Origin: Orientallactaga sibirica
Lineage: Eukaryota; Chordata; Mammalia; Rodentia; Dipodidae
NCBI GenBank assembly: GCA_036365145.1
Contig: JAEOAD010000029.1
Span: 25,227,001-25,291,000 of the forward strand
Direction of reading: 5' to 3'
Length of the DNA stretch: 64,000 bases
In this document: piece after piece, positions 45,967-57,539 of the stretch
How positions within the stretch are numbered: position 1 is the first letter of the stretch
How the letters are laid out: the number at the start of each line of letters is the position of its first letter
The notes under the pieces: model-generated
Database searches by the model: none
Seen by the model: the letters and a program-made list of their open reading frames with translations, nothing else
Told to the model about the DNA's origin: nothing
Made by a program: the position numbers and the translations under genes

Positions 45967-46179
45967 TCAAGTCTTAAATGTTTCAGATGTCAATTCATTA
46001 ATTCATATACCATTTCCCTTTAAACAAACATACTCCATAAAAATATGTATTCGTAAGACAAAAGTATCACTCTGTGGTAAAAATATATTTCAACATGATT
46101 TTTTTCTCTTTTTTCAACATGATTTTAAAACGGATTATAAAATTACTGCCTTCATCATAATTATGTAATGGATAATGTC

Positions 46180-46492
46180 TGGATGTCAGACTGATAGCAT
46201 TTAGAATCATCATAGAGACAAATGGCTGAAAATGTCTGTGAGAGATTTTCTAGACTAGGTTAAGTAAGGTGGGAAAACCCACTGTAACTGTGAGCCAATA
46301 CTATCCCATGAGCAGAAGGATTTATCTCTGTCTGCTTCCTCACTGTGCACTTATTATAAAGAGCTACCTCAAATCCTGCCACCATGCCCTCCCTGCAATG
46401 ATGACTGTAATTTCAAACTGTAAGGCAAAATAAACCCATCCTTTCTTAAGTTGCTTTTGGTAGAGTCATAGCAACTCAAAAGCAATGCAGTT
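46180..46492 (+). mobile_element. MaLR-type LTR (MT-like), partial
   Basis: GATTTTCTAGACTAGGTTAA, CCTGCCACCATGCCCTCCCT, AACTGTAAGGCAAAATAAAC (polyadenylation-signal region), CTTAAGTTGCTTTTGG and CAATGCAGTTACTAAG follow the 3' part of MT-type MaLR LTRs. The 5' limit is uncertain. Confidence 0.65.
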
Positions 46493-46656
46493 ACTAAGGT
46501 TGGTTAATTATCTTCAAAGTCCACTAACCAAAGGCAAATGAAATAAGTAATGGTAAATGAAAGGAAAGAATGAAAGGGAGTACAAACAGGAAAATTTAAA
46601 AGGCAGGCAAGTATATCAGGACAAGGCAACTTGGAGAACATGACTCAAAAATATGA

Positions 46657-46870
46657 GGGCTGGAAAGGATGGCTTAATGGTTAAGGCATTTGCTTGCAAA
46701 GCCAAAGGAGTCAGGTTTGATTCCCCAGGACCCATGTTACCCAGATGCACAAGGGGGTGCATGCATATAGAGTTCATTTGCAGTGGCTGGAGGCCCTGGT
46801 GCACCCATTCTCTCTCTCTCCCTCTCCCTTTTTCTCTGTCAAATAAATAAAAATAAAATTTATATTAAAA
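46657..46870 (+). mobile_element. Dip-type SINE, short form
   Basis: GGGCTGGAAAGGATGGCTTA head, GGTTTGATTCCCCAGGACCC B-box region, CT tract, AAATAAATAAAAATAAAA tail. Confidence 0.95.
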
Positions 46871-46886
46871 AATAATAGGAAATAGA

Positions 46887-47046
46887 GGGCTGGAGAGATG
46901 ACCTAACTGTTAAGGTGTTTGCCTATGAAGCCTAAGGACCCAGGTTTGATTCCCCAGTACCCACGTGATCCAGATTCACAACACCTTGCATGCATCTGGA
47001 GTTCTCTCTCTCTGCCTCATTCTCTCTTTCTTTAATAAATAAATAT
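46887..47046 (+). mobile_element. Dip-type SINE, shortened
   Basis: GGGCTGGAGAGATGACCTAA head and GGTTTGATTCCCCAGTACCC B-box region, but the middle (from CATGCATCTGGAGTT) joins the CT tract directly, so the GTTTGCAGTGGCTGG segment is deleted. It starts just after the tail of the preceding Dip. Confidence 0.92.
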
Positions 47047-47297
47047 GTACATTAAAGGTTTGAAATTGACGAAGTTAGCTGTAGTTTTAGAATAAAAAAT
47101 ATGAAATAGATGGTACTGTTTATGACAGATATGTTTTAAGTCAATAAAATTATTTAATTTTTACATTTTTAAGGATGAACTTTAAAATATTGAATATTCT
47201 CTATTGTTGGCTATATTTCTATGTGATTTCTCTATGTGATTTCTCTATGTGGTTTAATTGACTTACATAATGGATTTTACATTAGAAAGTATTGATA

Positions 47298-47518
47298 GGG
47301 CTGCAGAGATGGCTTAGCAGCTAAGAAGCTTGTCTGCAAAGCCTAAGGAACCATGCTCAACTCTCCAGATCCCACCTAAGCCAAACACACAAGGTGGCAC
47401 AAGTGCAAGGTCACAGATGCACATAAGGTGGCACTCATATCTGGAGATCGATTGCAGTGGCTGGAGGCCTTGGTATACCAATTCTCTCTCTCTCTCTCAT
47501 TATAAAATAATGAAAATT
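47298..47518 (+). mobile_element. Dip-type SINE
   Basis: GGGCTGCAGAGATGGCTTAG head; the segment between CACACAAGGTGGCAC and CATAAGGTGGCAC is partly duplicated (47390-47434). CT tract and degraded tail. Confidence 0.92.
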
Positions 47519-47984
47519 AGCTGATGTGGTTCAGGAATCACAATTTGAACCAAACTTGAGGATGTAAGACATGCTTCCTGATTGATGATTGGCAAAGGGA
47601 TAAACAGTAAATTCAGAGCAAATCCTCGGAGATAAAGATGTAACAGTGGCTCCAATTAGGAGCCTAATATAATGGATAAAAAATGGATAGAGATTAGATA
47701 TCTATGGTTAAGGTGAATGTTAGGATTAAAATAGTAAGGCTGAGACTAGTAAAGCAAAGTAAGAGAGGTTACACCTCGGTATGAGATAGATAAGATAACC
47801 AGGTAAGAGTGCCCTGGTGAAAACAACAAAGTTATTCTCAGCAAGATTCATCTGACCCCCCCACCCCAAAGGGAACATAAGCAAGGCACTCTTGTTGCCT
47901 TTTCCCATATTCTTACATGTAATTGCAAAAGACTAAGTTCTGAAGAACAAAGGTTCTAAGAATACTTCCACTTTAGGAAGAAGA
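47519..47984. other. Unassigned intergenic DNA
   Basis: No gene or named repeat seen; a C-rich CCCCCCCACCCC run lies at 47857-47867. Confidence 0.4.
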
Positions 47985-48298
47985 CAACCTAAGATTGCCC
48001 CTTAGATATGTAAGCATGGGGGTTTGAGTAAACCTGAAACTGCCCAAGTTCAAATCTTCAGATCCCACATAAATAGCAAGCACTGGTAACCCTGGTACCT
48101 CAAAAGGAAGCAAAGACCCGGGAATCTCCTGGGCTCACAAGAAACAGGAAGCTCTGTATCAGTAAGACACTTTGGCACAAACTAAAAACTGGCAATGGAG
48201 CCAGACACCTGATGATCTGCTCCAGATACCACAAGTGTGCATTCCATGTCACAGGAGAGGGTATAGGGTCCTGTAAGGGCACATATACAGACATGGAT

Positions 48299-48300
<2 letters not shown>
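47985..48300 (+). mobile_element. Old B2/B3-like SINE
   Basis: AAGTTCAAATCTTCAGATCC B-box region, AGCAAGCACTGGTAACCCTG middle and CTGTAAGGGCACATATACAG end, running into a CA microsatellite, match the layout at 38141-38400. It appears interrupted or duplicated in the middle. Confidence 0.5.

Positions 48301-48336
<36 letters not shown>
48299..48336 (+). repeat. (CA)n microsatellite
   Basis: About 18 CA units. Confidence 0.95.
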
Positions 48337-48337
<1 letters not shown>

Positions 48338-49000
48338 CACATGTACACACATAAGCAAGACAAAATACAAACAGATAAGATGTTAAAAATGAAACCCAAG
48401 GAAGTCTGCACTTCCCTGTTGGTAACTTGTATCTGCTCATGATCCAGCGGTCCGTTTCTGGTAAAACACCCTTGAAGCTGCAGTGAGATTGTTCTCACTA
48501 TGGCAGAAACTAGAGCTCCTGGCAATCCACCTATCTGCGGGCACTAACAAAGGCTCTTCATTCTCAAAAAACCACTTGCATGGTGGTTTTGACATCCCTT
48601 CTGTTTTGTGGAGAAAACACTCAAAAAGGGAAGATCTGGTCTAGTTTGATATGAGACAGAGAAAGGGTGATGTTACCTCATGATTATGTCATCTCACTCA
48701 GAAATATTCTTAAATCTTATTTAAAATCTACAATGAAGAGCCCACTATGCTACTTTGATCACGACCAAGCTTAGGATAGTCCACTACAACTGTCCTTTGT
48801 CATGCTTGTTTTACACCTTCTGGAACACCAGATAAAATTCTGCTCAAGCTCACTGTGTCTCCTGTCTGTATTCCTTTCTTCAAGAAGACAAGAATGAAAG
48901 CCCCCCACAATAGCTGATACATGTGTAAGTGTGATCAGCAACACTGAGTGTCCCTGACATACGGTTGTACCATCATAAGAAGTCCTCTCACCAAATCACA

Positions 49001-49003
<3 letters not shown>
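48337..49003. other. Non-repetitive-looking DNA with higher complexity
   Basis: 48380-48960 is less AT-rich than its surroundings and I cannot assign it to a repeat or gene. All frames are short. A decayed LTR or unknown pseudogene is possible. Confidence 0.35.
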
Positions 49004-49041
<38 letters not shown>

Positions 49042-49225
49042 TGAGAGAGAAAGAGAAACAGAAACAGAATGAAAATGACTACATCAGGGCTTCCTGGCAC
49101 TGCAAATGAACTCCAGAATCATGTGCCAGTTTGTACATCTGGCTTTGCATGGGTACCAGGGAATCAGATCCTGGCCATTAGGATTAGCAAACAAGTGCCC
49201 TTAACCGCTGAGCCATTGCTCCAGT
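49004..49225 (-). mobile_element. Dip-type SINE with adjacent (GT)n
   Basis: A (GT)n run at 49004-49039 lies where the tail/CT tract should be; then the reversed body (CAAATGAACTCCAGAATCAT, GGGTACCAGGGAATCAGATC) and head GCTGAGCCATTGCTCCAG ending near 49225. Confidence 0.9.
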
Positions 49226-50105
49226 TTACCACATCTTTTATCATAAAATAAAGAAAATGGAGTGAATGAAAAAAATGAAAGCATTCTTTTTCATTGGCAT
49301 TCACATTTGTTCCTATGTGCAAATAAATGTCTTCCACGAAGTTCTTTGCACAGGAGAGAAATGTAGTTTTTGAAATATGTAACAATAGCTTGGAAAATAA
49401 GTTCTTTCAGTATTTGGTTGTGTGTTTTAAGGTCTTTCTAGACATACAATTGAACAAACAAGCTATTCTTGGGCTTAAAATCCAATTCCAATTTTGAAAA
49501 GTATTCTAAACATGTTCTAAAACCTCTTTGACACATTCCCATGATCAAACATCTAAAGCTTTGGGAAAGATAATGTTTTACAAAGCATAATTTACTGAGA
49601 CTAATCTCGAAAGTTCACAAAGTCTAAAATGAAGTTCTAAAAAAGCAGGCTTAGCATCAACATCTGCTTCACACCACAAACTTTTTTTTTCACACCACAA
49701 ACTTTTAAGATAGAAATGCAAAGAAATAATTTAGACTTGGCTAGACAGTTGGAACCTCCATAAATAGTTCCACAGATAAACATTTTTGGTTTTTCCTTTT
49801 TCCCTGTAATTGCCATAGCATACAATGAATAACAAAGGAATGAGTCCTGTTTGCTATAAACACCTATTTAATTTGAGGTTTCTTCAGTTATATTAAAAAA
49901 AACTGAAAATATTGAGTAAGCATGTTGAGCAAAACACTTGTTATTTTATGCTAGTTTTGTCTCCTGCTTTCTTTTGTTGTAATATTTACTCTGATAGACA
50001 TTCATACATTCAAGATGAAGAATAAAGATTACTGATAATTGAATTAAAACATATAAACTTGATTTTAACTCTTAAATAAGGAAATATAAGTGAAGTGATT
50101 ATCAC
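49226..50105. other. AT-rich intergenic DNA; one short duplication
   Basis: TTCACACCACAAACTTTT occurs twice, at about 49668-49685 and 49690-49707, separated by a T run: a small tandem duplication. Nothing else recognised. Confidence 0.5.
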
Positions 50106-50360
50106 AGCTAGCTGTTCTCAACCTCTGGCGTGTTTTCATAGTGATTAGTTGGGAAGGCAGAACAAAACATGTAGCACTTCTGCTCTTAGCAATTACAGTC
50201 CAACTCTGCAGTAGTATTTAGTCCTTAGAAGAGACTGCAAAGAGAGTTTCTCAAAGTTACTGTAAAATGTCTTTCCACCTGATGAATGCTCTATCAATTT
50301 CCTAGTTTTCTATCTTTGATTCAGTAATGTGGCTCTTGACCCTGAGATGCAGAACCTGGG
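50106..50360 (+). mobile_element. Possible MER5-like hAT-Charlie DNA transposon remnant
   Basis: AGCTGTTCTCAACCTCTGGC near the start and TTGATTCAGTAATGTGGCTC...CCTGAGATGCAGAAC at 50318-50355 resemble the start and middle of the MER5A consensus. Spacing is larger than expected, so the match is tentative. Confidence 0.35.
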
Positions 50361-51446
50361 TTTTCCAAAGCAGATATCTTTGCAGAACGTGGTTCAGGGG
50401 CTTCCTACTGGCAGGAATGAAGTAGGTAATGAGTACAGCTCCCAGTGTGGGAAACTGGGAGCCTTTCCCTACAATCCAGATGAGCATGTTTGTGCAGGAA
50501 GCAGGCTTCTAAGAGGCTATCATATCTCCTGACAGGACTGCAAGCCACCTCTGGGCCATCATGCTATGATCTGAGAAAGCTAATTGGAGACTGCATGGTT
50601 AGAAATAAAGATTTTTGGTTAAATTGAAGTTTTTAAATACAAATTGTTTTACATGAATAATATCTTATGCAATAGGTAACCTAAGCTACATTATCACCCC
50701 ATTTCCAGATGCATTATGTAAGCCTATATCTAATTCTAATATTACTTCCTACTAAGGTTCTACTAGTACTACCTAAAAATTTTACTCATACTTCTCCATT
50801 ATGCTCCTGCCCGACACTCTCAGGGGCAGAGTAGTCAGTAGGGACAACAATGTGGTGACTGTGATAGAGAAAGCATGAACTATACATTGCTTTTTAAAGA
50901 TTTGTCTTAAGGGAAATAAGTTATTCTGGCTCATTTTTAATTTCAGGAAAGAGAACTCACATTTAAACTTACAATAGGGGAAAAAAGAGAAATCAAATAT
51001 TCTCAAAAAGTAATATAATTCTAAAATGGGTAAATAAAAATGCAGGAGGAAGATTGTGCATAGCTTTTTTTAATAAAGATAAATCAAATGAATAATTTCC
51101 TCAAGAGATTTTTTTGGATCAAAAACAAATAAATATAAATGCCTGTTTTAAAAATATACCACACCTGGTTCTCATACAGGGTTCTGTCAGTTCCTTTTAA
51201 TAACAGAGGAATACCAAAATTGGCAGCTTCTCATTTTGCACAACAGATGATATTTTAGAAAATTGGGTTCATATTGTATAAAGTAATGACAGCTTCTGAT
51301 TAAGTAAAAAGACACTGATTGCTATTCGGCTGAGAAATAGCATTCTGACAAAGCAAACCTCATAGTATTCCATGGGTACCTTACACAGTGCCAATTCAAT
51401 GCAGCTCCTGACCTTACATCTTCTTTTACATCTTATTACTCTTTTG
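50361..51446. other. Unassigned intergenic DNA
   Basis: No gene or named repeat seen. 50361-50600 is somewhat less AT-rich. Confidence 0.4.
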
Positions 51447-51665
51447 TTAATATTTTTATTTGCAAGCAGAGAGAGAGAGAGTGAAAGAGAAAAGAGAGAC
51501 ACACAAAGAGAATGCGTGCGCCACAGCCTTCAGCCACTTCAAATGAACTCCAGATGCATGTGTCACTATGCATCTGGCTTTATGTGGGTACTGGGAAATA
51601 CAATACTAGTCAATTAGGCTTTGCAACCAAGTGCCTCTTAACTGCTGAGATATCTCTCCAGCCCC
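51447..51665 (-). mobile_element. Dip-type SINE
   Basis: Reversed tail and GA tract at 51447-51500, GCCACTTCAAATGAACTCCA body and a GAGATATCTCTCCAGCCCC head. Confidence 0.93.
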
Positions 51666-52369
51666 AATGTGATTACTTTTAACTGCTAACCTCACTTAAA
51701 ATCAGAACTGTTTATATGTATACATACAACAGTAAAACAAACAAACTTCAGTTAAAGAAAATCTTAATTTTCAGGCTTCAGTGCTTTTATGTTATCAACT
51801 ACATGGTCAGTAATGTAAAAACTTAGTTATTGAAGAAAGAGAAACAATACACTTGATGGTCTAAGTGGTAGGAACTAGCATGATTATCAAGACCATCAGA
51901 ATTGTTGTCTCATTTTCCTTTTGGCCAGTATTTTCTTTGTCTTTATTTCTTTTATATCCATCCTTCTGTAGCACATGGGGAAATTTGCTATTTACTATAC
52001 ATGTTTAACAAATATACAGTGGTTGAGTGCTCTGCCAAGTCTCAGCATTTCAGCTCTAGGCTCTCTGTTTCCTGCCAGTTGCATGCTTGGCTCTGCTTCC
52101 ACACAGTCTTCCAAATCAGCTCTCATTAGGCCTCAGCACAGTTGCCATTGAGCCAAATGACCATGACAATAGCCATTGCAAAGCACCAGGAACTACTTCT
52201 CCCCCTGGTTACCAAAATTATTTCCAGAAAACTCATCAGACTTCTGAAAAGTTCCATCCAAAGGTTTCTTTAGAGTAAGAAAAGGTTATTTTCCATGTCT
52301 CCTTTTAGACTGTCAGAGGCCAAAGTTTTATTTACTAATCTGTATATCTCCTTGGCTTACCCATTCCTT
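51666..52369. other. Unassigned intergenic DNA
   Basis: No gene or named repeat seen. Confidence 0.4.
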
Positions 52370-52390
52370 ATCATCACAGTGATTTTTAAA

Positions 52391-52665
52391 TTTTTTTATT
52401 ATTTTTATTTATTTTTGAGAGAGACAGAGAGAGACAGACAGAGAGGGAGAGGGAGACAGAGATGGGCGCACCAGCAGTCTCTCAGCTGTTATGAACGAAC
52501 TCCAGATGTGTGCGCCCCCTGGTGGGCAAGTGTGGCATTGCACCCTTGCATCACTGCATCTGGCTAAACGTGGGACCTGGAGATTGGAACCGCTGGAGAT
52601 TGGAACCAGCATCCTTAGGCTTAGGAGGCAGGCGCCTTAACCACTAAGCCAGCTCTCCAGCCCCC
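52391..52665 (-). mobile_element. Dip SINE, long form with internal duplication
   Basis: Long-form segment plus doubled GATTGGAACC (52581-52608). Its own perfect target duplications CAGTGATTTTTAAA lie at 52377-52390 and 52666-52679, overlapping the left duplication of the whole cluster, so it inserted later. Confidence 0.95.
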
Positions 52666-52679
52666 CAGTGATTTTTAAA

Positions 52680-52861
52680 GAATATTTTATTTATTTACTA
52701 GAGAGAGAACAAATTTATCTAGCTCTGAATGTATGTTTCCTGACATTTCACATCTTTCCACTTTCCTTGTGCTTCTGGCTTACATAGATCCTGGGGAATC
52801 AAACCTGGGACCTTTGGGTTTGTAGGCAAATACTTTAACTACTAAGCCATCTTCCCAGCCC
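52680..52861 (-). mobile_element. Dip-type SINE, old
   Basis: Reversed tail ATATTTTATTTATTTACTAG, no long CT tract, GATCCTGGGGAATCAAACCT B-box region and CTAAGCCATCTTCCCAGCCC head. Confidence 0.88.
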
Positions 52862-52985
52862 ATTTTCTTTTTGGATACAGGTCATGTAATGGAGGCTAAC
52901 TTTGAATTCAGTATATAGCCGAGGATAACTTTGAACTTCTGATACTCCTGCCTCTACCTCCCAAAGGCTGGGAATAATGTGCTAT
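52862..52985 (-). mobile_element. B1-like SINE (minus strand)
   Basis: GGAGGCTAACTTTGAATTCA, CTCCTGCCTCTACCTCCCAA and AGGCTGGGAATAATGTGCTA are reversed B1 blocks; diverged. Confidence 0.8.
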
Positions 52986-52989
52986 ATTG

Positions 52990-53181
52990 TGTGTATGTGT
53001 CTGTTTTTTTATGTTTTTATTAATTTACTTTAGAGAGAGGGTCTCTTGTCACTCCAGATAAACTCCAGACATTATCCCCAGTTTGTATGTTTGGCCTTAT
53101 GTGGGTATTAAGGAATTGAATCTTGGGCTAGGAAGCCATGCAAGCAAGCACCTTTAGCCACTGAGCCATCTCCTTAGCCCT
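52990..53181 (-). mobile_element. Dip-type SINE, old
   Basis: Tail ATGTTTTTATTAATTTACTT, CTCCAGATAAACTCCAGACA body and CACTGAGCCATCTCCTTAGCCC head; diverged. Confidence 0.85.
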
Positions 53182-53182
53182 A

Positions 53183-53287
53183 CATTGAGTTCTTAATAAT
53201 TAATTAATTAATTATATTTTTCTGTTTTGGTATTTTGAGGTAGGTTCTCACTCTAGCACAGGTGGACCTAGAATTCACTATGTAGTC
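53183..53287 (-). mobile_element. B1 SINE fragment, 5'-truncated
   Basis: GTATTTTGAGGTAGGTTCTC, ACTCTAGCACAGGTGGACCT and AGAATTCACTATGTAGTC are the reversed 3' half of B1. It stops at the 17-bp target duplication, so it was truncated at insertion. Confidence 0.8.
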
Positions 53288-53304
53288 ATCATCACAGTGA
53301 TTTT

Positions 53305-54127
53305 AATCTTCATCTTATTTTTATAAGACATATCTAAAACAAGACTTTGGGAAAAACTTATGATATGTAATGTATGATTATGAAATGAGAACAAAAATAA
53401 AGGAATGATTTTCAAAGTGTGTTTCAGTACAAAAATGTTTTACCAAATGTGACTTAAAGTTACTCAGACTAAAACATCAAATCTGGGATTATGTGAATGT
53501 TCCAAAGTACTTGAATATAAACATCATGATTTAATTATCTTTAAATTCTCTGTACCGGTAACAATAGAGGAATTTGATCAATGTTTGTATATGTTAGCTA
53601 TTTTATCTTTGGAAATTTTGATTTTATATGTAAACATATTCAGTTCCCATGAGCAAAAGCTTAACAGTCATTTCCAGTTATTGCCATAGTAATGAATATA
53701 AAAACATAATAGAGAAACAATAAAATAAATAGATAGTTCATTGAAGTTCATTAACTAATATCTAAATAGGGCAACAAAGATTTGGGAAATACATCTCCAA
53801 TATTGTATTTATAGGGAAGCACAAACTCTCTAATGAGAGACATATCAAAGTCTTTCTTATAATAGAAAAATACCAAATCCAAATGACAGTCCAGACAAAT
53901 GGTAAAGTTGTATTCCCCAACAATCTTCTCCAAATAAACCACTATAAGTCAAAACTTAGCAAATACTAAGAGTATAGAATACCTGATTTTAAAATATAGA
54001 TTTCATTTTATTCAGGTATAACAAGGCCAATAGGTCAGGATATGATTTATATTAAGACTTCTTATTACTCAGTTCCCAAGAGAAGAGCAAGAAGACTGTA
54101 CAAGGAAGGGCCACACAAAAAAGGAAA
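53305..54127. other. AT-rich intergenic DNA, nothing recognised
   Basis: No gene or named repeat seen. Confidence 0.4.
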
Positions 54128-54131
54128 ATAA

Positions 54132-54264
54132 GGGCTGGTGTGGTGGCCTTTAATCCCAGCACTCTGGAGGCAGAGATAGGAGGGTCATGTGAGTTCGAGG
54201 CCAGCCTGAGACTACGAAGTGAATTCAGGTCAGCCTGGACTAGAGCAAGATCCTACCTTGAAAA
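54132..54264 (+). mobile_element. B1 SINE
   Basis: GGCTGGTGTGGTGGCCTTTA, AGCACTCTGGAGGCAGAGAT, GAGTTCGAGGCCAGCCTGAG, GGTCAGCCTGGACTAGAGCA and GATCCTACC. A (CA)n(TA)n microsatellite follows at 54267-54298. Confidence 0.95.
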
Positions 54265-54298
54265 CAGACACACACACACACAAATATATATATATATA

Positions 54299-54931
54299 AG
54301 AGGAAAATAGTAACAACAGAGAAATAGGGAGGGGAAAAAAAACACTGTGGGAGACTTCCTTGAAGTTTTTACAGGGAGCAATGGTCACAGCAAGTTGAGT
54401 AGACTTACAATCACATTAACAAAGGACTCTGCAGCAAATTCAAGTTGCTGTTCATTATCATTTCCTCAGGAAGTTTTAGGTAAGTCTCAATTCTTTATGA
54501 GCATTTGATAAATATGCCATAGAACATCAGTGGCAAGCCACCTGTTGTCTAAGAACTGAGAACAACTAATCTACTTGTCAGGTTCTTCATATTGTTATTC
54601 TCCCATGACATATTTGTATCATGTAAAGTCTATGCTAACTACTAAAGGTTAGGCTTATTATCCTTTGAAGAGCAATATTTACAAGAGCATTAAATAGAAT
54701 GCTTTGGGAGAGGGATTTATTTTTCTTCACATTTTTAAAAGAATTATTATTCTGCATTAATCCATATATTTCATTTAAAGATAAAGATAATAATATTTTT
54801 CAAATATAATATTCTGAATTTCTCAGATGTCTTTGGTTATAATACTAATATAAAACTCTTTTAATTGAATATCACCATCACAAAAAAAATGGAAAGAGAA
54901 GGTAATCCATTGTTTTGCAAAGCCACCTTGG
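54299..54931. other. AT-rich intergenic DNA, nothing recognised
   Basis: No gene or named repeat seen. Confidence 0.4.
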
Positions 54932-54943
54932 CAGCTAAACTTT

Positions 54944-55227
54944 AAAAATTTTTTAAATTATTTTTTCTTTATTTTTGGAGAGAGAGACAGAGAGAGACAG
55001 ACAGAGAGGGAGAGGGAGACAGAAATGGGCGTGCCAGCAGTCTCTCAGCTGCTGTGAACAAAATCCAGATGTGTGCGCCCCCTGGTGGGCAAGTGCGGCA
55101 TTGCACCCTTGCCTCACTTTGCTTCTGGCTAAACGTGGGACCTGGAGATTGGAACCGCTGGACATTGGAACCAGCATTCTTAGGCTTAGCAGGCAGGCGC
55201 CTTAGCCACTAAGCCATCTCTCCTGCC
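54944..55227 (-). mobile_element. Dip SINE, long form with internal duplication
   Basis: 284 bp. Perfect target duplications CAGCTAAACTTT at 54932-54943 and 55228-55239. Doubled GATTGGAACC/CATTGGAACC at 55147-55174. It keeps CpG sites (GTGCGCCCCC, AAACGTGGGACC), which suggests it is young. Confidence 0.96.
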
Positions 55228-55239
55228 CAGCTAAACTTT

Positions 55240-56149
55240 TTAGATGTGATAACCACATTGATCAGAAACGAAGTACCATGACAAACCTGTCATGATAGAA
55301 ATGGCACTTTAGTCTTAGGGTTTATTATTTCTGGCTTTTGTGGAGATTATAGCTTCTGCTATATACTTTGGGCTTGCCCTTCCTTTGCTGAGTTTGCTAA
55401 AGAAAACAGATTTCTCTTCCCAGCTTTACTGAATGTCATGTTTGTGTCCATGTGTTGTTCATTTTACTCTTTGGTAACAACTTGCATCATCAAAAGTTTT
55501 GAATTGAGAAGCAGGTTGGCAGGGACAATCCTATATCTTTCATTCAAGTCATGGGAATTCACATTAGATGATCTTTGACAATATATGTATAGATAAAAGC
55601 CAAGAAGCAAGATAGGTATTTAACAATCCCACTTGAGTTTCATCTCTTATGTTATAATGCTTCTCCAAAAGACAAACAAGAAATTCTTTTAGGAGATGTC
55701 ATAAACACTTATCAGATAACTTATATTTTCCCCATAAGGAAATGGAACATTTTGTTTGAAAAATCAAAACTATAATTCCTTGTAATTAACTATTACACAG
55801 GTGTAGTTCCTTATGACAACAAAGTTATAATTATAAAGCAACAGTTGGGTGCATTCTCACTTGTTTTATTGTTTTCCTCTGAAATATTTCAAGCAATAAA
55901 TGAGAAAAAACAATGCTTCTTTCTTCTTTAGCACCTTTCTATGACCTTTAAATCTATAATGTTGGAACACATATTCTAATAGACATATTAGCTAAAAGAA
56001 AATTGAATGAACTAGAAAACAATGGAGCACTATTTCAATCAGTCAAAATAACTTTAAATTCTTAGCTTATTTAAGGTATAGTAAAAAGGGAGGATATCAT
56101 TCAAGTGAGCTGGTTTATAAGAATTTGGAGGTTAGCTGTGATAGTTTTA
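55240..56149. other. AT-rich intergenic DNA, nothing recognised
   Basis: No gene or named repeat seen. Confidence 0.4.
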
Positions 56150-56496
56150 AGTCAGGATTCAGAAATGTCAGTACATTATAATGGGGAAGGAATTGCTGAG
56201 TGAAGCAGTTTACATCATGACAGCCAGAATACTGGGGAAAGGGTCACAGAGCCGGGAGACAGGGGACATTTAAATACAGGAAGAGGCCAAAGCAAGATAT
56301 AGGCTCACAGGCACATCACCCTTACTCCAAGGGAACCTACCTCCCCCCACCTCTCAATAATGCCATCATATTATGAATTTGGAAGGGATTAGCCCATTCA
56401 GCATATCAGAGCCCAATCATTTCCCAAGAGCCAAGCAGATGGCAGCCCAGTGTCTAACCCATGAAGCTATGTGGGGCACTTCACATTCACACCACA
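56150..56496 (-). mobile_element. MaLR-type LTR (minus strand)
   Basis: Read on the minus strand it starts TGTGGTGTGAATGTGAAGTG, CCCCACATAGCTTCATGGGT, with ATTATGATGGCATTATTGAG... inside. Layout fits an MT-like MaLR LTR; the 3' boundary is approximate and no target duplication was found. Confidence 0.65.
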
Positions 56497-57539
56497 GCAC
56501 AGCCTTGATGAGAAAGCAGGCAGCTCTGCATTGTTTTATTTAGTCTATAGGAGTGATCTCAACTAAACAGGATTTGATCAAGTAGTAATTTCCACTTCAG
56601 AAGAGCCAGTCATTTTCCATGGACACCTCTTCTCAGAAGATGCTCAGGCATATGTGCATGGTGGGAAAACTTGGCAAGTACCCAGAGGGAAGAGAACATA
56701 ACCATGACAGGCTGGGGCTATGATTTGCAGAGTCATCAAATGTTTTTGAAAGCAGGTGTGTTAGAGAAGTATGTTTGAGCAGTTTGAACTCAGTGCAGAG
56801 TTGCTTTCTGGCTGGTGAGCTCTGTGCATATGCAGCTTGTAATAAGATCAGGTTCCCATAAGCAACATCAAGGTTAGGTATTTGGGAACAGGTATTTAGG
56901 AAGTGCTAAACTCAAGAGTACATTTTCTTTTCAGAATAGTGAACATATAAGATAACTAACACCTGTCTAGGGATGCATAGCTTTCTACTATGAAGCATTT
57001 CTATGCTAAATTGACCTTACTAGTATCAGCACATCATCATTCATTCTATGTGTGATCAAACGGAACTTTAAAATGTCACTAAGTTACCCAGGATGACAAG
57101 AGACAGGCTTGAGCTGGTTTGGAGGCTATGTTAATTGCATCATCCCACTGACTTCAGCACAGTATTGGAGCTAATACCATGTGGCTTGAGTTCCTATGAC
57201 AGATAGGCATCTCTCCAAATTGTTTGTATGACAGGCCAGAGGTGTGGCTTTCCAACACACCTCACTAGCCTTCAATGTGGCTTTCCCTTCCTGTCTGAGC
57301 TAATGATGTGTCTAAAAATGAACCTAGCTAATGTGGAAAGGAAGTGAAGAGAAGGTCTGGAGCGGCAGCCTACCATTAAGAAGCAAGAAGGAGCAGCATG
57401 GCAGTGAAGTCAAGGGAGGAAAATAATTAATCTTCCCAGCTGGGTTGCCAACCAGGAGCTGGGGCTACATCTAAGATGGAGCCAACTGTCACTATTTAAG
57501 AATGTCATATAAAACTCAAGGCCCATGTGCCATAGTTAA
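56497..57539. other. Unassigned DNA, somewhat less AT-rich
   Basis: No gene or named repeat seen by eye. Confidence 0.4.

Larger units (their letters stand above)
52370..53304 (-). mobile_element. Nested SINE cluster bounded by a 17-bp target duplication
   Basis: ATCATCACAGTGATTTT occurs at 52370-52386 and 53288-53304. Inside, all on the minus strand, are a long Dip (52391-52665), a short Dip (52680-52861), a B1 (52862-52985), another Dip (52990-53181) and a 5'-truncated B1 (53183-53287) whose right edge abuts the right duplication. Confidence 0.85.

Noticed and set aside
48100..48525. 141-residue minus-strand frame with a CVCVCV stretch
   Set aside because: Half is a translated (CA)n microsatellite and the rest is SINE-derived or has no recognisable domain.
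50320..50420. Possible exon with acceptor-like TTTGATTCAG and donor-like GGTAATGAGT
   Set aside because: The GATTCAGTA segment fits a MER5-like repeat better, and the donor is weak.
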